Under the pieces are notes generated by a model. The model was not told where the DNA came from, searched no databases, and saw only the letters and a list, made by a program, of their open reading frames with translations. A stretch of 61,218 nucleotides of DNA from Faecalicatena contorta (GTDB lineage: Bacteria > Bacillota > Clostridia > Lachnospirales > Lachnospiraceae): assembly GCF_021531995.1 (NCBI RefSeq), contig NZ_JAFBIZ010000004.1, forward strand, positions 1 through 61,218. Direction: 5' to 3'. Made by a program: the position numbers and the translations under genes. Shown here piece after piece: positions 53,212-61,218 of this stretch. Every line of letters begins with the position of its first letter. Position 1 is the first letter of the stretch.

Positions 53212-53338
53212 GTTCTTCCTCCCGATACATATTATCAACAATTTTATTTGTTGTTTTTAGTATCTATTTTATCTGGTTTTTAAAACTATATCCATATTAC
53301 CATATTTATCTGGAAAAAGAAAGACTTGTATAAAATTC

Positions 53339-54520
53339 TCATTCAGCAATTTTTATTTTTCTGGATACCCCCAGTGCAATTCCCATTTCTGCCATCAAAA
53401 ACAGTACCGATGTACCTCCGTAACTGATAAACGGAAGCGTAATTCCTGTTGTCGGGATCAGATTAATTACAACCATCACATTCAGAATCACCTGCAGTGC
53501 AATATGTCCGAATATACCTGACACAACCAGTGATCCGTACAGATCCGGTGCATTCTGAGCTATGAATAACAGCCTGTACAACAACATGCCAAAAAGTACC
53601 AGCACAATGATTGCACCAAACACGCCCAGTTCCTCACATATAATAGAAAGAATCATATCATTCTGCACTTCCGGGATAATCATCTTCTGCGCACTGTTAC
53701 CAAGCCCTTTTCCCAAAAATCCTCCGGAACCGATCGCATACAGTGCCTGCATGATCTGATACCCTCCATCAGATGCATATTTTTCCGGATCCAGCCACAC
53801 AAGGATTCTTCGAAGGCGGAAATTACCACTGGTTTCCATCGCCATTCCCAGGAGTCTTGCCCCCACAATTGCGGCTGTCACCCCGGTCACAGCCAGTATC
53901 ACAAGCAGTTTGGTCTTCGGATGAACAACGAATATCATGATACAGGTTATTCCCATTACAATAATTGCAGTACTAAGATTATCTGTCAGGAACAGAACGC
54001 AGGCAGCGGAAAATCCTCCCCACATCACCACTCTTGCCATTCCCTGCAAAGTTGTTATTTCCTTTCCCATTGTACAGATCAGTATCGGAATAAACAGAAT
54101 CACCGCAATCTTTGCAATCTCGGAAGGTTGAAGCTGTTGGTCAAACGGAAGCCTGATCCATCTCTTTGCTCCATTTACCTCTTTTCCCAGAGGTGTCTTT
54201 ACGAGCAGCATCAGGAAAATTGATATATAATAGATTCCTTTTGCCCATTTTATGTAATAATGATAATCTATTTTTGCAACAATAAACATGCCTGCAAATC
54301 CGGCAACACAGAAGACAATCTGCCTTTTAAAATAGTGCATACTGTCTCCATAGTTGACCATTGCACTGTAAGCACTGGTGCTGTACAGCATAACCAGCCC
54401 GAAGCACACAAGACAGATCAGCACAGCAAGAAGACTGTAATCAAAAAAACGTATCTTTCCTGTTCCCGAACGTTTTACATTTGTTTTTTCATTGTTATTT
54501 GTTCTCTGGTTTTTCGCCAT
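53339..54520 (-). CDS. SEDS family FtsW/SpoVE/RodA paralogue
   Basis: A 393-residue multi-pass protein similar to the SEDS protein encoded at 42752-43834. It shares MLYSTSAYS, NGAKRWIRLPFDQQLQPSEIAKIA, SGGFLGKGLGNSAQKMIIPEVQND and TGITLPFISYGGTSV. The N-terminal about 25 residues are charged and asparagine-rich. It is a second peptidoglycan polymerase, either FtsW or SpoVE depending on which role the dcw copy has; RodA is less likely. ATG 54520 follows GGGAG by 10 nt; the long upstream frame start at 54592 lies in the promoter. Confidence 0.85.
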   Translation of the reverse strand: MAKNQRTNNNEKTNVKRSGTGKIRFFDYSLLAVLICLVCFGLVMLYSTSAYSAMVNYGDSMHYFKRQIVFCVAGFAGMFIVAKIDYHYYIKWAKGIYYISIFLMLLVKTPLGKEVNGAKRWIRLPFDQQLQPSEIAKIAVILFIPILICTMGKEITTLQGMARVVMWGGFSAACVLFLTDNLSTAIIVMGITCIMIFVVHPKTKLLVILAVTGVTAAIVGARLLGMAMETSGNFRLRRILVWLDPEKYASDGGYQIMQALYAIGSGGFLGKGLGNSAQKMIIPEVQNDMILSIICEELGVFGAIIVLVLFGMLLYRLLFIAQNAPDLYGSLVVSGIFGHIALQVILNVMVVINLIPTTGITLPFISYGGTSVLFLMAEMGIALGVSRKIKIAE

Positions 54521-54550
54521 ATTAATTACACTCCCATCTAATTCGTATCT

Positions 54551-54579
54551 ATTATACTCATATATCTCCGCAAAAACAA
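54551..54579 (-). promoter_or_regulatory. Predicted promoter of the second SEDS gene
   Basis: On the minus strand, TTGTTT (54574-54579) and TATAAT (54551-54556) are spaced 17 bp. Confidence 0.7.
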
Positions 54580-54586
54580 CCATCTC

Positions 54587-54605
54587 ATTCACAACTTATG
54601 TGAAT
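54587..54605. promoter_or_regulatory. Palindromic operator-like site between the SEDS gene and cotJA
   Basis: ATTCACA and TGTGAAT are perfect 7-bp arms around ACTTA. The site lies just upstream of the SEDS promoter -35 and over the -35 region of the cotJ promoter. The binding protein is unknown. Confidence 0.45.
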
Positions 54606-54616
54606 TTCCATACTAT
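54588..54616 (+). promoter_or_regulatory. Possible sigma-E promoter of cotJABC
   Basis: CATACTAT (54609-54616) fits the sigma-E -10, and TTCACAA 14 bp upstream is a weak -35. cotJ is sigma-E dependent in Bacillus, which supports the call. Confidence 0.55.
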
Positions 54617-54650
54617 AATATTGCAAAGAATATTGAAAGGAGACGCAAAA

Positions 54651-54923
54651 ATGCCTGCATATTGTTATTCCACACCCGACTATACGCATCGCGGCAGCGG
54701 TCATTCAAGATCCTCCATGCCGCCGCGTTCTTCTGCTCCCGCCACTCCCTGCTGTAAAGAACAGACTGCTTCCGATACGCTGAAATCTCTTCCGCTTGCT
54801 ATGGCATACATTCCCTGGCAGCAATGGCGTTCATTATATGAGGCAGAAAAAGGATTCTTCCTTGGAACTATATTCGCAGAACTGAATATGCCATTTAAAG
54901 GGAAAGGGGGATGCTGTCGATGA
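54651..54923 (+). CDS. cotJA: Spore coat protein CotJA
   Basis: A 90-residue spore coat-associated protein. The N-terminal half is low complexity (serine, proline, paired cysteines); the conserved CotJA core is LPLAMAYIPWQQWRSLYEAEKGFFLGTIF, split here as LPLAMAYIPWQQW and YEAEKGFFLGTIFAELNMPF. AAAGGAG precedes ATG 54651. The stop overlaps the cotJB start in an ATGA, so the genes are translationally coupled. Confidence 0.92.
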   Translation: MPAYCYSTPDYTHRGSGHSRSSMPPRSSAPATPCCKEQTASDTLKSLPLAMAYIPWQQWRSLYEAEKGFFLGTIFAELNMPFKGKGGCCR

Positions 54924-55189
54924 ACGAAAAAAAGCCCTGCCGCAAAGAACTGCTGGACTGGATCAATATTGTAAGCTTTGCTGTTGACGATACAAAACTG
55001 TTTCTTGATACCCACCCCTGTGATCAGGATGCCCTGGAATACTTTCATGAATTCAAATGCCAGCGTATTCAGGCGCTAAATGAATATGCAAAATACTATG
55101 GTCCACTTACACTGGATACTGCCGACAGCCAGACAGAACGCTGGAACTGGATCAATGAGCCATGGCCATGGCAGGAAGGAGGATGCTAA
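54920..55189 (+). CDS. cotJB: Spore coat protein CotJB
   Basis: An 89-residue coat protein: LLDWINIVSFAVDDTKLFLDTHP at the start (two blocks), ALEYFHEF, LNEYAKYYGPLTLD, and a tryptophan-rich end WNWINEPWPWQ. ATG 54920 forms the four-base ATGA overlap with cotJA and has GGGGG about nine bases upstream; an earlier ATG at 54911 abuts that site. It works with CotJA and CotJC in the inner coat. Confidence 0.93.
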   Translation: MNEKKPCRKELLDWINIVSFAVDDTKLFLDTHPCDQDALEYFHEFKCQRIQALNEYAKYYGPLTLDTADSQTERWNWINEPWPWQEGGC

Positions 55190-55192
55190 TCA

Positions 55193-55798
55193 ATGTGGAA
55201 TTATGAAAAACGTCTGCAATATCCAGTAAAAATTACACAGACCAATCCCCGGATTGCTCAGGTCATTATTACGCAATTTGGAGGTCCGGATGGTGAACTC
55301 GCCGCTTCCATGAGATATCTGGCACAGAGATATACCATGCCTTATCGGGAGGTTACCGGGGTACTCACGGATATCGGAACAGAAGAACTCGCCCACATGG
55401 AGATCATCTGTGCCATCGTCCATCAGCTGACCAGAAATCTGTCCCCGGAGGAGATTGAAAAATCTGGTTTTGACAAATATTATGTCGATCATACTCTGGC
55501 ACTCTGGCCTCAATCTGCCGGCGGCACTCCATGGACCGCTACTTACTTTCAATCCAAAGGAGATCCCATTACCGATCTCCATGAAGATATGGCAGCCGAA
55601 CAAAAAGCCCGGACTACTTATGACAACATCCTTCGTCTGGTAAAAGATCCTGAGATCTGCGACCCCATCCGTTTTCTTCGTCAACGGGAAATCGTTCACT
55701 ACCAGCGTTTCGGTGAAAGCCTGAGAATTGTCCAGGATCATCTTGACAGCAAGAACTTCTACGCAATCAATCCGGAATTCGACCCAAACTGTAAGTAA
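55193..55798 (+). CDS. cotJC: Spore coat protein CotJC (manganese catalase-like)
   Basis: A 201-residue ferritin-like protein related to manganese catalase. It has GELAASMRYLAQRY, EELAHMEII with the metal-binding glutamate/histidine pair, DMAAEQKARTTYDNIL and FLRQREIVHYQRFGE with a second ExxH. It probably protects the spore from peroxide or serves structurally. It starts three bases after cotJB behind AAGGAGG. The operon ends at the hairpin at 55804-55843. Confidence 0.95.
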   Translation: MWNYEKRLQYPVKITQTNPRIAQVIITQFGGPDGELAASMRYLAQRYTMPYREVTGVLTDIGTEELAHMEIICAIVHQLTRNLSPEEIEKSGFDKYYVDHTLALWPQSAGGTPWTATYFQSKGDPITDLHEDMAAEQKARTTYDNILRLVKDPEICDPIRFLRQREIVHYQRFGESLRIVQDHLDSKNFYAINPEFDPNCK

Positions 55799-55803
55799 AA
55801 AAA

Positions 55804-55843
55804 ACAGTCGATTCATAACAAAAACTCGTTATGAATCGACTGT
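55804..55843. terminator. Bidirectional terminator between cotJC and the zinc-ribbon gene
   Basis: A perfect 16-bp inverted repeat (ACAGTCGATTCATAAC and complement, 8-nt loop). The minus-strand exit has eight T residues; the plus-strand exit has TGTTTTA. Confidence 0.93.
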
Positions 55844-55850
55844 CAATGTT

Positions 55851-56276
55851 TTATCTCAACAACATGAATGCGATCAGAGCAGCTACCACAACAATTGCAA
55901 TTGCAAGAATAATGATCGGTGCTTTTGACATTCCCGGCTCGTCATCATCATCATAATCATCATCGATGTCATCATAAAGATCGTCCTCATACTCTTCTTT
56001 ACGTTTCGGCTTCGGCACCGGTTTTGCCTTTTTCTTCTTTCTGTCATCTTCTACAGAAAGGAGCTCGTCATACGCATCGCGCATTTCTTTCTCACGCTTT
56101 TCCCGTACTTTCTTTGGCGGTATGTTAGAATATTTCTTTTCTTCTTCTTCAGTGCTCTCTGTCTTCTTCTGAGCCTTCTGAGGCATTTTAAATTTCTTTT
56201 TACAGTTATAGCATAACAGATAATTCGGATCTTTCTTTCCCGGCCGTAATTCCTGACCACATATTGGACATTTCAT
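55851..56276 (-). CDS. Zinc-ribbon protein with acidic linker and C-terminal membrane anchor
   Basis: A 141-residue protein in three parts. Residues 1-26 form a zinc ribbon (CPICGQ and CYNCKK). Residues 30-115 are highly charged, basic and glutamate-rich, then an aspartate/tyrosine run (DDLYDDIDDDYDDDDE). Residues 119-140 are a membrane helix ending LLR. It should be tail-anchored with the ribbon in the cytoplasm. No specific family is recognised, although zinc-ribbon membrane proteins of this shape are common in Clostridia. GAGGAGGG precedes ATG 56276. Confidence 0.78.
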   Translation of the reverse strand: MKCPICGQELRPGKKDPNYLLCYNCKKKFKMPQKAQKKTESTEEEEKKYSNIPPKKVREKREKEMRDAYDELLSVEDDRKKKKAKPVPKPKRKEEYEDDLYDDIDDDYDDDDEPGMSKAPIIILAIAIVVVAALIAFMLLR

Positions 56277-56294
56277 CAGAACCTGTCCCTCCTC

Positions 56295-56346
56295 ACAATG
56301 TAATAATTTCGCTGACTATGCTGTATCCAGCATCCACATACATTGT
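56295..56346 (-). other. Nested inverted repeats in the zinc-ribbon gene leader
   Basis: Outer arms ACAATGTA (56295-56302) and TACATTGT (56339-56346) enclose ATGCTG/CAGCAT (56318-56323, 56328-56333). The outer left arm lies just before the ribosome site. It may be an operator or an mRNA fold. Confidence 0.45.
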
Positions 56347-56347
56347 A

Positions 56348-56376
56348 ATTATACTACAACCAGATACAAATATCAA
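56348..56376 (-). promoter_or_regulatory. Predicted sigma-A promoter of the zinc-ribbon gene
   Basis: On the minus strand, TTGATA (56371-56376) and TATAAT (56348-56353) are spaced 17 bp, within the htrA downstream region. Confidence 0.8.
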
Positions 56377-56403
56377 AAAAACTTTACATATTTTGAAAAA
56401 ATT

Positions 56404-57681
56404 TTACCTCTGTTGTTCTCCCAGTGTCACTTCAACATCCTTCTTATCATACTCGCCATTTTTTCCCGGTATCTGTATCGTCAGAGTAACCTTTTCTCCT
56501 ATTCTGTAGTACTGAAGCTGTTCCTGCAAAGCCTCCATACTGTCAACTGTTGTTCCATTAATGGCAGTGATGACAGACCCTTTTGTCAAACCGGCTTTTT
56601 CTGCACCTGTTCCTGAAAGCACTTCTGATATATATACACCCGTCGGCATATTATACATCTGAGCACTGTCATCTGTAACATCGACTCCCTTAATTCCGAT
56701 ATATCCTCTTTCTTCTTCTGCTACTTTCGTCTTTGTTTCCTGATTCATCAGATTTGTGATGATATCACTCGCATCAGAAATCGGGATTGCATATCCGATA
56801 CCTTCTACCTGTTCCTGTGCTATTTTCGCAGAGTTGATACCGATCACTTCTCCGTTTGCATTCAACAGAGCACCGCCACTGTTTCCAGGATTGATCGCTG
56901 CATCAGTCTGAATAAGCTCACCGTCATAGCTTTCAATGGAACGATTCGTTGCAGAGATAATTCCGGTTGTCACAGACTGCCCATATCCCAGTGCATTTCC
57001 GATTGCGATTGCGGGTTCTCCTACCTGAAGTTCTGTAGAATCTCCCAAAGTTGCCACCGCAATTTTATCCATGGTAGAATCCTTGACGTTCTTCAGAGGA
57101 ACTGCTACAACTGCCAGATCCTTATCCGGATTGGTTCCTTTGATATTCGCTTCTACACTTTCTTCATCTATAAAAGATACTGTAAGTGTATCACTACCCT
57201 CTACTACATGGTTGTTGGTCACAATCAGCAATTCGTCATCATTCTGTCCAATGATAATACCGGAGCCGGCACTCTCACTTTGCTGTTCCTGAATCCCGCC
57301 AAAGAAACTCTGCACCTGCTGAACACTCATACTGGTAATCGATACAACTGACGGCATTGTATTGCTCACAATTTGTGCAATGTCCGTCGTTACAGTCGTA
57401 CCGGAAGAAGTCGTCAGCTTTGTGCTGTTCGCAGTTGTGGTTGTCTTTGCCTCTTTGTCACTTGCACCGGAAGTTGTCTCTTTTCCAGTAATCTTATCTG
57501 CAATGATATTGCTTGTCTGAAATGCTGCACTGGCAACCAGCCCAAAGATCAGTCCAAGACATGCAGCCTGTACCCATCTCGGTACTTTTCTTTTCTTTTT
57601 CTCTTCCGTTGGTTCTTCATAATTCATATTCTGACCTGAAGATTCCTGATCTGATGTATAGTAACTATATTGATTTTCCAT
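56404..57681 (-). CDS. htrA: HtrA/DegP-like serine protease with PDZ domain
   Basis: A membrane-anchored quality-control protease of 425 residues: an acidic cytoplasmic tail, a membrane helix near residues 36-58, a threonine/serine-rich linker, then a trypsin-like domain. The catalytic triad is visible as NNHVV (His), DKDLAVV (Asp) and GNSGGALL (Ser). One PDZ domain follows (GYIGIKGVDVTDD, AEKAGLTKGSVITAINGTTVDSMEAL). ATG 57681 is chosen with AAAGGGGT seven bases upstream. Tandem 11-bp repeats before the gene suggest control by an OmpR-type regulator such as CssR. Confidence 0.94.
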   Translation of the reverse strand: MENQYSYYTSDQESSGQNMNYEEPTEEKKKRKVPRWVQAACLGLIFGLVASAAFQTSNIIADKITGKETTSGASDKEAKTTTTANSTKLTTSSGTTVTTDIAQIVSNTMPSVVSITSMSVQQVQSFFGGIQEQQSESAGSGIIIGQNDDELLIVTNNHVVEGSDTLTVSFIDEESVEANIKGTNPDKDLAVVAVPLKNVKDSTMDKIAVATLGDSTELQVGEPAIAIGNALGYGQSVTTGIISATNRSIESYDGELIQTDAAINPGNSGGALLNANGEVIGINSAKIAQEQVEGIGYAIPISDASDIITNLMNQETKTKVAEEERGYIGIKGVDVTDDSAQMYNMPTGVYISEVLSGTGAEKAGLTKGSVITAINGTTVDSMEALQEQLQYYRIGEKVTLTIQIPGKNGEYDKKDVEVTLGEQQR

Positions 57682-57728
57682 ATCTATGACCCCTTTCATC
57701 TTTCTATGTTTGTAGTGTACCGCGAAAT

Positions 57729-57750
57729 TGTGATGAAAGTGTGATGAAAA
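57729..57750 (-). promoter_or_regulatory. Tandem 11-bp repeats upstream of htrA
   Basis: TGTGATGAAAG (57729-57739) is followed directly by TGTGATGAAAA (57740-57750) on the plus strand, about 50-70 bases before htrA. One helical turn spacing is typical of OmpR/PhoB-family binding sites. Confidence 0.6.
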
Positions 57751-57776
57751 TGCAGAAATTAGGTGAAGAAAAAGAG

Positions 57777-58472
57777 TTATTTATATGTTTTCAGTTCTTC
57801 TCCGATATCGCTTCTGAACTGTTCCCATGCTTCCTCATTTTCGACAAAATATTTCGGACAATTTTTTCCTGTCACATCATAATGCCTGATTACATCCGTC
57901 TCTTTCAGATCAAACTTCAGACACAGCCATGCGCACAGTTCAACCATCGATTCATAGGTTTTATCATTGAATTTTCCTGTTACATCCGGATGACAGCATT
58001 CGATTGATACCGTATCATTGTTACGACCATTAGATGCATATGCCACCTCCCAGGTCGGAACGCACTGGATAATTTCTCCCTCCAGACCTATCACAAAATT
58101 ACTGCTTACTTTCGTCTCATGTGTGTCTTTCAGACTTTCAAAATAATCTCTGTTATTCATTGCCGTCGCTCCGGGATTGGCCGTATAATGTACCACGACT
58201 CCAGTAATTTTTCCCGTCTCAATTCCCGGTCTTGAATAAGGATTCGTTGTCAGGAGATGAACCTCTATCTCCGGGCGATACCGCTCAATAGCATCTCCTT
58301 CATTTTCTGTATACTGGGCAGCAAATGTCTCTGATTTCACCAGTTTTACCACAACAGCCACAACCGTCAGAAGCAGAAGTATCATTATACCGATCCGCAT
58401 ATTTCTCTGATAAATCCTCTTTTTCCTGGACTTTGATATTTTTTTGCGGTTTGTTTGTTTCTTTTTTCTCAT
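57777..58472 (-). CDS. N-acetylmuramoyl-L-alanine amidase (Amidase_2), membrane-anchored
   Basis: A 231-residue protein with a very basic N-terminus (residues 1-25), a membrane helix (about 27-46) and an external zinc amidase domain. Metal ligands are suggested by VVVHYTANPG, IECCHPDVTGKF and RHYDVTGKNCPKYF. The enzyme should cut the MurNAc-alanine bond of peptidoglycan. No cell-wall-binding domain is present. It lies upstream of htrA in the same direction, with the repeat element between them. GGAGAG precedes ATG 58472. Confidence 0.9.
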   Translation of the reverse strand: MRKKKQTNRKKISKSRKKRIYQRNMRIGIMILLLLTVVAVVVKLVKSETFAAQYTENEGDAIERYRPEIEVHLLTTNPYSRPGIETGKITGVVVHYTANPGATAMNNRDYFESLKDTHETKVSSNFVIGLEGEIIQCVPTWEVAYASNGRNNDTVSIECCHPDVTGKFNDKTYESMVELCAWLCLKFDLKETDVIRHYDVTGKNCPKYFVENEEAWEQFRSDIGEELKTYK

Positions 58473-58558
58473 GTAAACTCTCCATTCAATTATCTGTTCT
58501 TATCCTAACACATACAGTCTGATAATTTTATGAAAAGTTACTTATGATTTTCTGAAGA

Positions 58559-59584
58559 TCAGACAAACTTGTACACCGTTGTCGTCTCATATCTCTCTCC
58601 GTTTTTCAGCACCGGCCCTTCAAAATTCTCTTTGTGAATCGCATCCGGAAAATACTGTGTTTCAAAACATGCACCGCTTCTTTTCCCGTATACCGCTCCA
58701 TCTTTTCCTTTCTCATTCTCCAGAAAATTGCCGGTATAGAACTGCATTCCCGGAAGATCTGTATATACTTCCATTGATATGCCAGTCTGTTTTGAATCCA
58801 TAGCAGCTACCATGCGGAACCCTGTTCCATCAAGCACCCAGTTGTGATCGTACCCTTTACCGAATATCAAAGCTTCATACTCTTCTTCCACATCTCTGCC
58901 GATTGGCTTTTTCTTCCTGAAATCCATTGGAGTCCCGTCTACCGATACAATTTTTCCCGTCGGAATTGACTCTTCATCTGCTTCTGTATATGCCCCGGCA
59001 CAGATCATTACCTCCTGATCCAGAACAGAACCCGAATCATGGCCGGACAGATTAAAATAGCTGTGGTTTGTAAGATTGATGATTGTATCCTGATCCGAAA
59101 CAGCCTCATAATGAATCTTTAACTCCTGCTCTTCCGTCAGTTCATAAGATACCTGAATCTTCAGATTTCCCGGAAATCCCTGATCTCCATCCGGACTCAA
59201 AAGAGAAAATACCACTTTTGTATCATCTTCCTGTTCTGTTTTCCACTTTCTTTTATTGTAATAATCAATCCCTCCATGGAGCGTATTCTGATTATCATTC
59301 TTTGTCAGCCGATATTCTCTGCCGTTCAATTCAAAACCAGCGCCACCAATACGATTTGCAACGCGTCCAACCGTCGCACCGAAGTGGACGCCTCCCTGTT
59401 CGTATCCTTCCACAGTATCATATCCCAGCACAACATCCCGCAGAATATTATCCCGATCCGGAACCAGTATCTTTACCAGAGTCGCTCCAAAATCAGATAC
59501 AACGACTTCCATCCCTTTCTTATTTTTCAGCGAATAACAGTTCACTTTCTCTCCTTTTGCCGTTTGATCAACGTTACAGATCAT
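58559..59584 (-). CDS. galM: Aldose 1-epimerase (mutarotase)
   Basis: Interconverts alpha and beta anomers of galactose or glucose. The 341-residue protein has NKKGMEVVVSDFGATLVKI, GRVANRIGGAGFELNG, the catalytic histidine region LTNHSYFNLSG, YDHNWVLDG, and the C-terminal SGACFETQYFPDAIH with the catalytic glutamate. No other Leloir gene is adjacent. GGAGGAAG precedes ATG 59584. Confidence 0.95.
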   Translation of the reverse strand: MICNVDQTAKGEKVNCYSLKNKKGMEVVVSDFGATLVKILVPDRDNILRDVVLGYDTVEGYEQGGVHFGATVGRVANRIGGAGFELNGREYRLTKNDNQNTLHGGIDYYNKRKWKTEQEDDTKVVFSLLSPDGDQGFPGNLKIQVSYELTEEQELKIHYEAVSDQDTIINLTNHSYFNLSGHDSGSVLDQEVMICAGAYTEADEESIPTGKIVSVDGTPMDFRKKKPIGRDVEEEYEALIFGKGYDHNWVLDGTGFRMVAAMDSKQTGISMEVYTDLPGMQFYTGNFLENEKGKDGAVYGKRSGACFETQYFPDAIHKENFEGPVLKNGERYETTTVYKFV

Positions 59585-59610
59585 AATTCTCTTCCTCCTT
59601 CATATTACAG

Positions 59611-59640
59611 ATTATCATCACAGAACTTCGTTTTACGCAA
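59611..59640 (-). promoter_or_regulatory. Possible promoter of galM
   Basis: On the minus strand, TTGCGT (59635-59640) and GATAAT (59611-59616) are spaced 18 bp. The -35 abuts the T run of the guaB terminator. Confidence 0.5.
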
Positions 59641-59710
59641 AAAGACCGGGGACTGTTGCAAAATATATTGTATATCCATGATGATATCTCTATATTTTGC
59701 AATGGTTCCC
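59641..59710 (-). terminator. Terminator of guaB
   Basis: On the minus strand, TTGCAAAATATA (59691-59702) pairs perfectly with TATATTTTGCAA (59656-59667). The stem extends outward through a CA/CA bulge to GGGA and TCCC, and then TTTTT. Confidence 0.88.
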
Positions 59711-59726
59711 AGCCTGTTTTTAAACC

Positions 59727-61211
<1,485 letters not shown>

Positions 61212-61218
61212 TTAATAT

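Overview
This window looks like a chromosomal segment from an endospore-forming, low-to-mid GC Firmicute of class Clostridia, most probably a gut Lachnospiraceae (Blautia, Dorea or Mediterraneibacter type). This is inferred from gene content and order: a SCIFF peptide with its radical SAM maturase beside secDF, a fused SecDF, spoVT, spoIIGA-sigE-sigG, cotJABC, and a division cluster that ends in ftsZ followed by spoIIGA. I see no phage, insertion sequence, CRISPR array or conjugation gene. The window is core genome, with one clear sign of accessory loss: an alpha-galactosidase gene reduced by a large internal deletion.

Layout, left to right. 44-2300 (+): glgC-glgD, glycogen precursor synthesis, closed by a bidirectional terminator. 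2383-8180 (-): a unit starting at hom and running through a MATE exporter, a MarR regulator, thyA, dfrA and a GT4 glycosyltransferase. 8339-8411 (-): tRNA-Gly(GCC) with its own promoter and terminator. 8556-18530 (-): recJ, apt, relA, an MBL hydrolase, hemZ, hisS and aspS, with an internal promoter before apt. 18610-22434 (-): scfA-scfB-secDF. The 46-residue SCIFF precursor (scfA) is easily missed because it is so short. 22549-27784 (-): a TIGR04086-type membrane protein, spoVT, an aldo/keto reductase with ferredoxin domain, a GHKL kinase/LytTR regulator pair and an SPFH/NfeD pair. 27958-28404 (+): yqeY. 28632-29284 (-): the alpha-galactosidase relic. 29403-34411 (-): pth-mfd and a PrsA-like lipoprotein. 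34591-35025 (+): a small membrane protein behind a sigma-E-like promoter. 35053-40252 (-): spoIIGA-sigE, a beta-CASP nuclease, sigG, a HAD phosphatase and a small acidic protein. 40604-51872 (-): the dcw cluster mraZ-rsmH-ftsL-PBP-PBP-mraY-murD-ftsW-ftsQ-ftsZ. 52058-54520 (-): a small membrane protein, a DegV protein and a second SEDS gene. 54651-55798 (+): cotJABC. 55851-61181 (-): a zinc-ribbon membrane protein, HtrA, an amidase, galM and guaB.

Two themes link the genes: envelope growth and division, and the same machinery reused in sporulation (duplicate class B PBPs and SEDS proteins, SpoIIGA/SigE/SigG, SpoVT, CotJ). Non-coding sequence carries several readable regulatory devices. These are five to six MraZ boxes over the mraZ start site; a Spo0A-type spoIIGA promoter with a 21-bp spacer; a hairpin that would hide the spoVT ribosome binding site in read-through RNA; a similar terminator/RBS hairpin between the two PBP genes; and tandem 11-bp repeats upstream of htrA. 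All promoter and structure calls were made by eye and have not been tested computationally.
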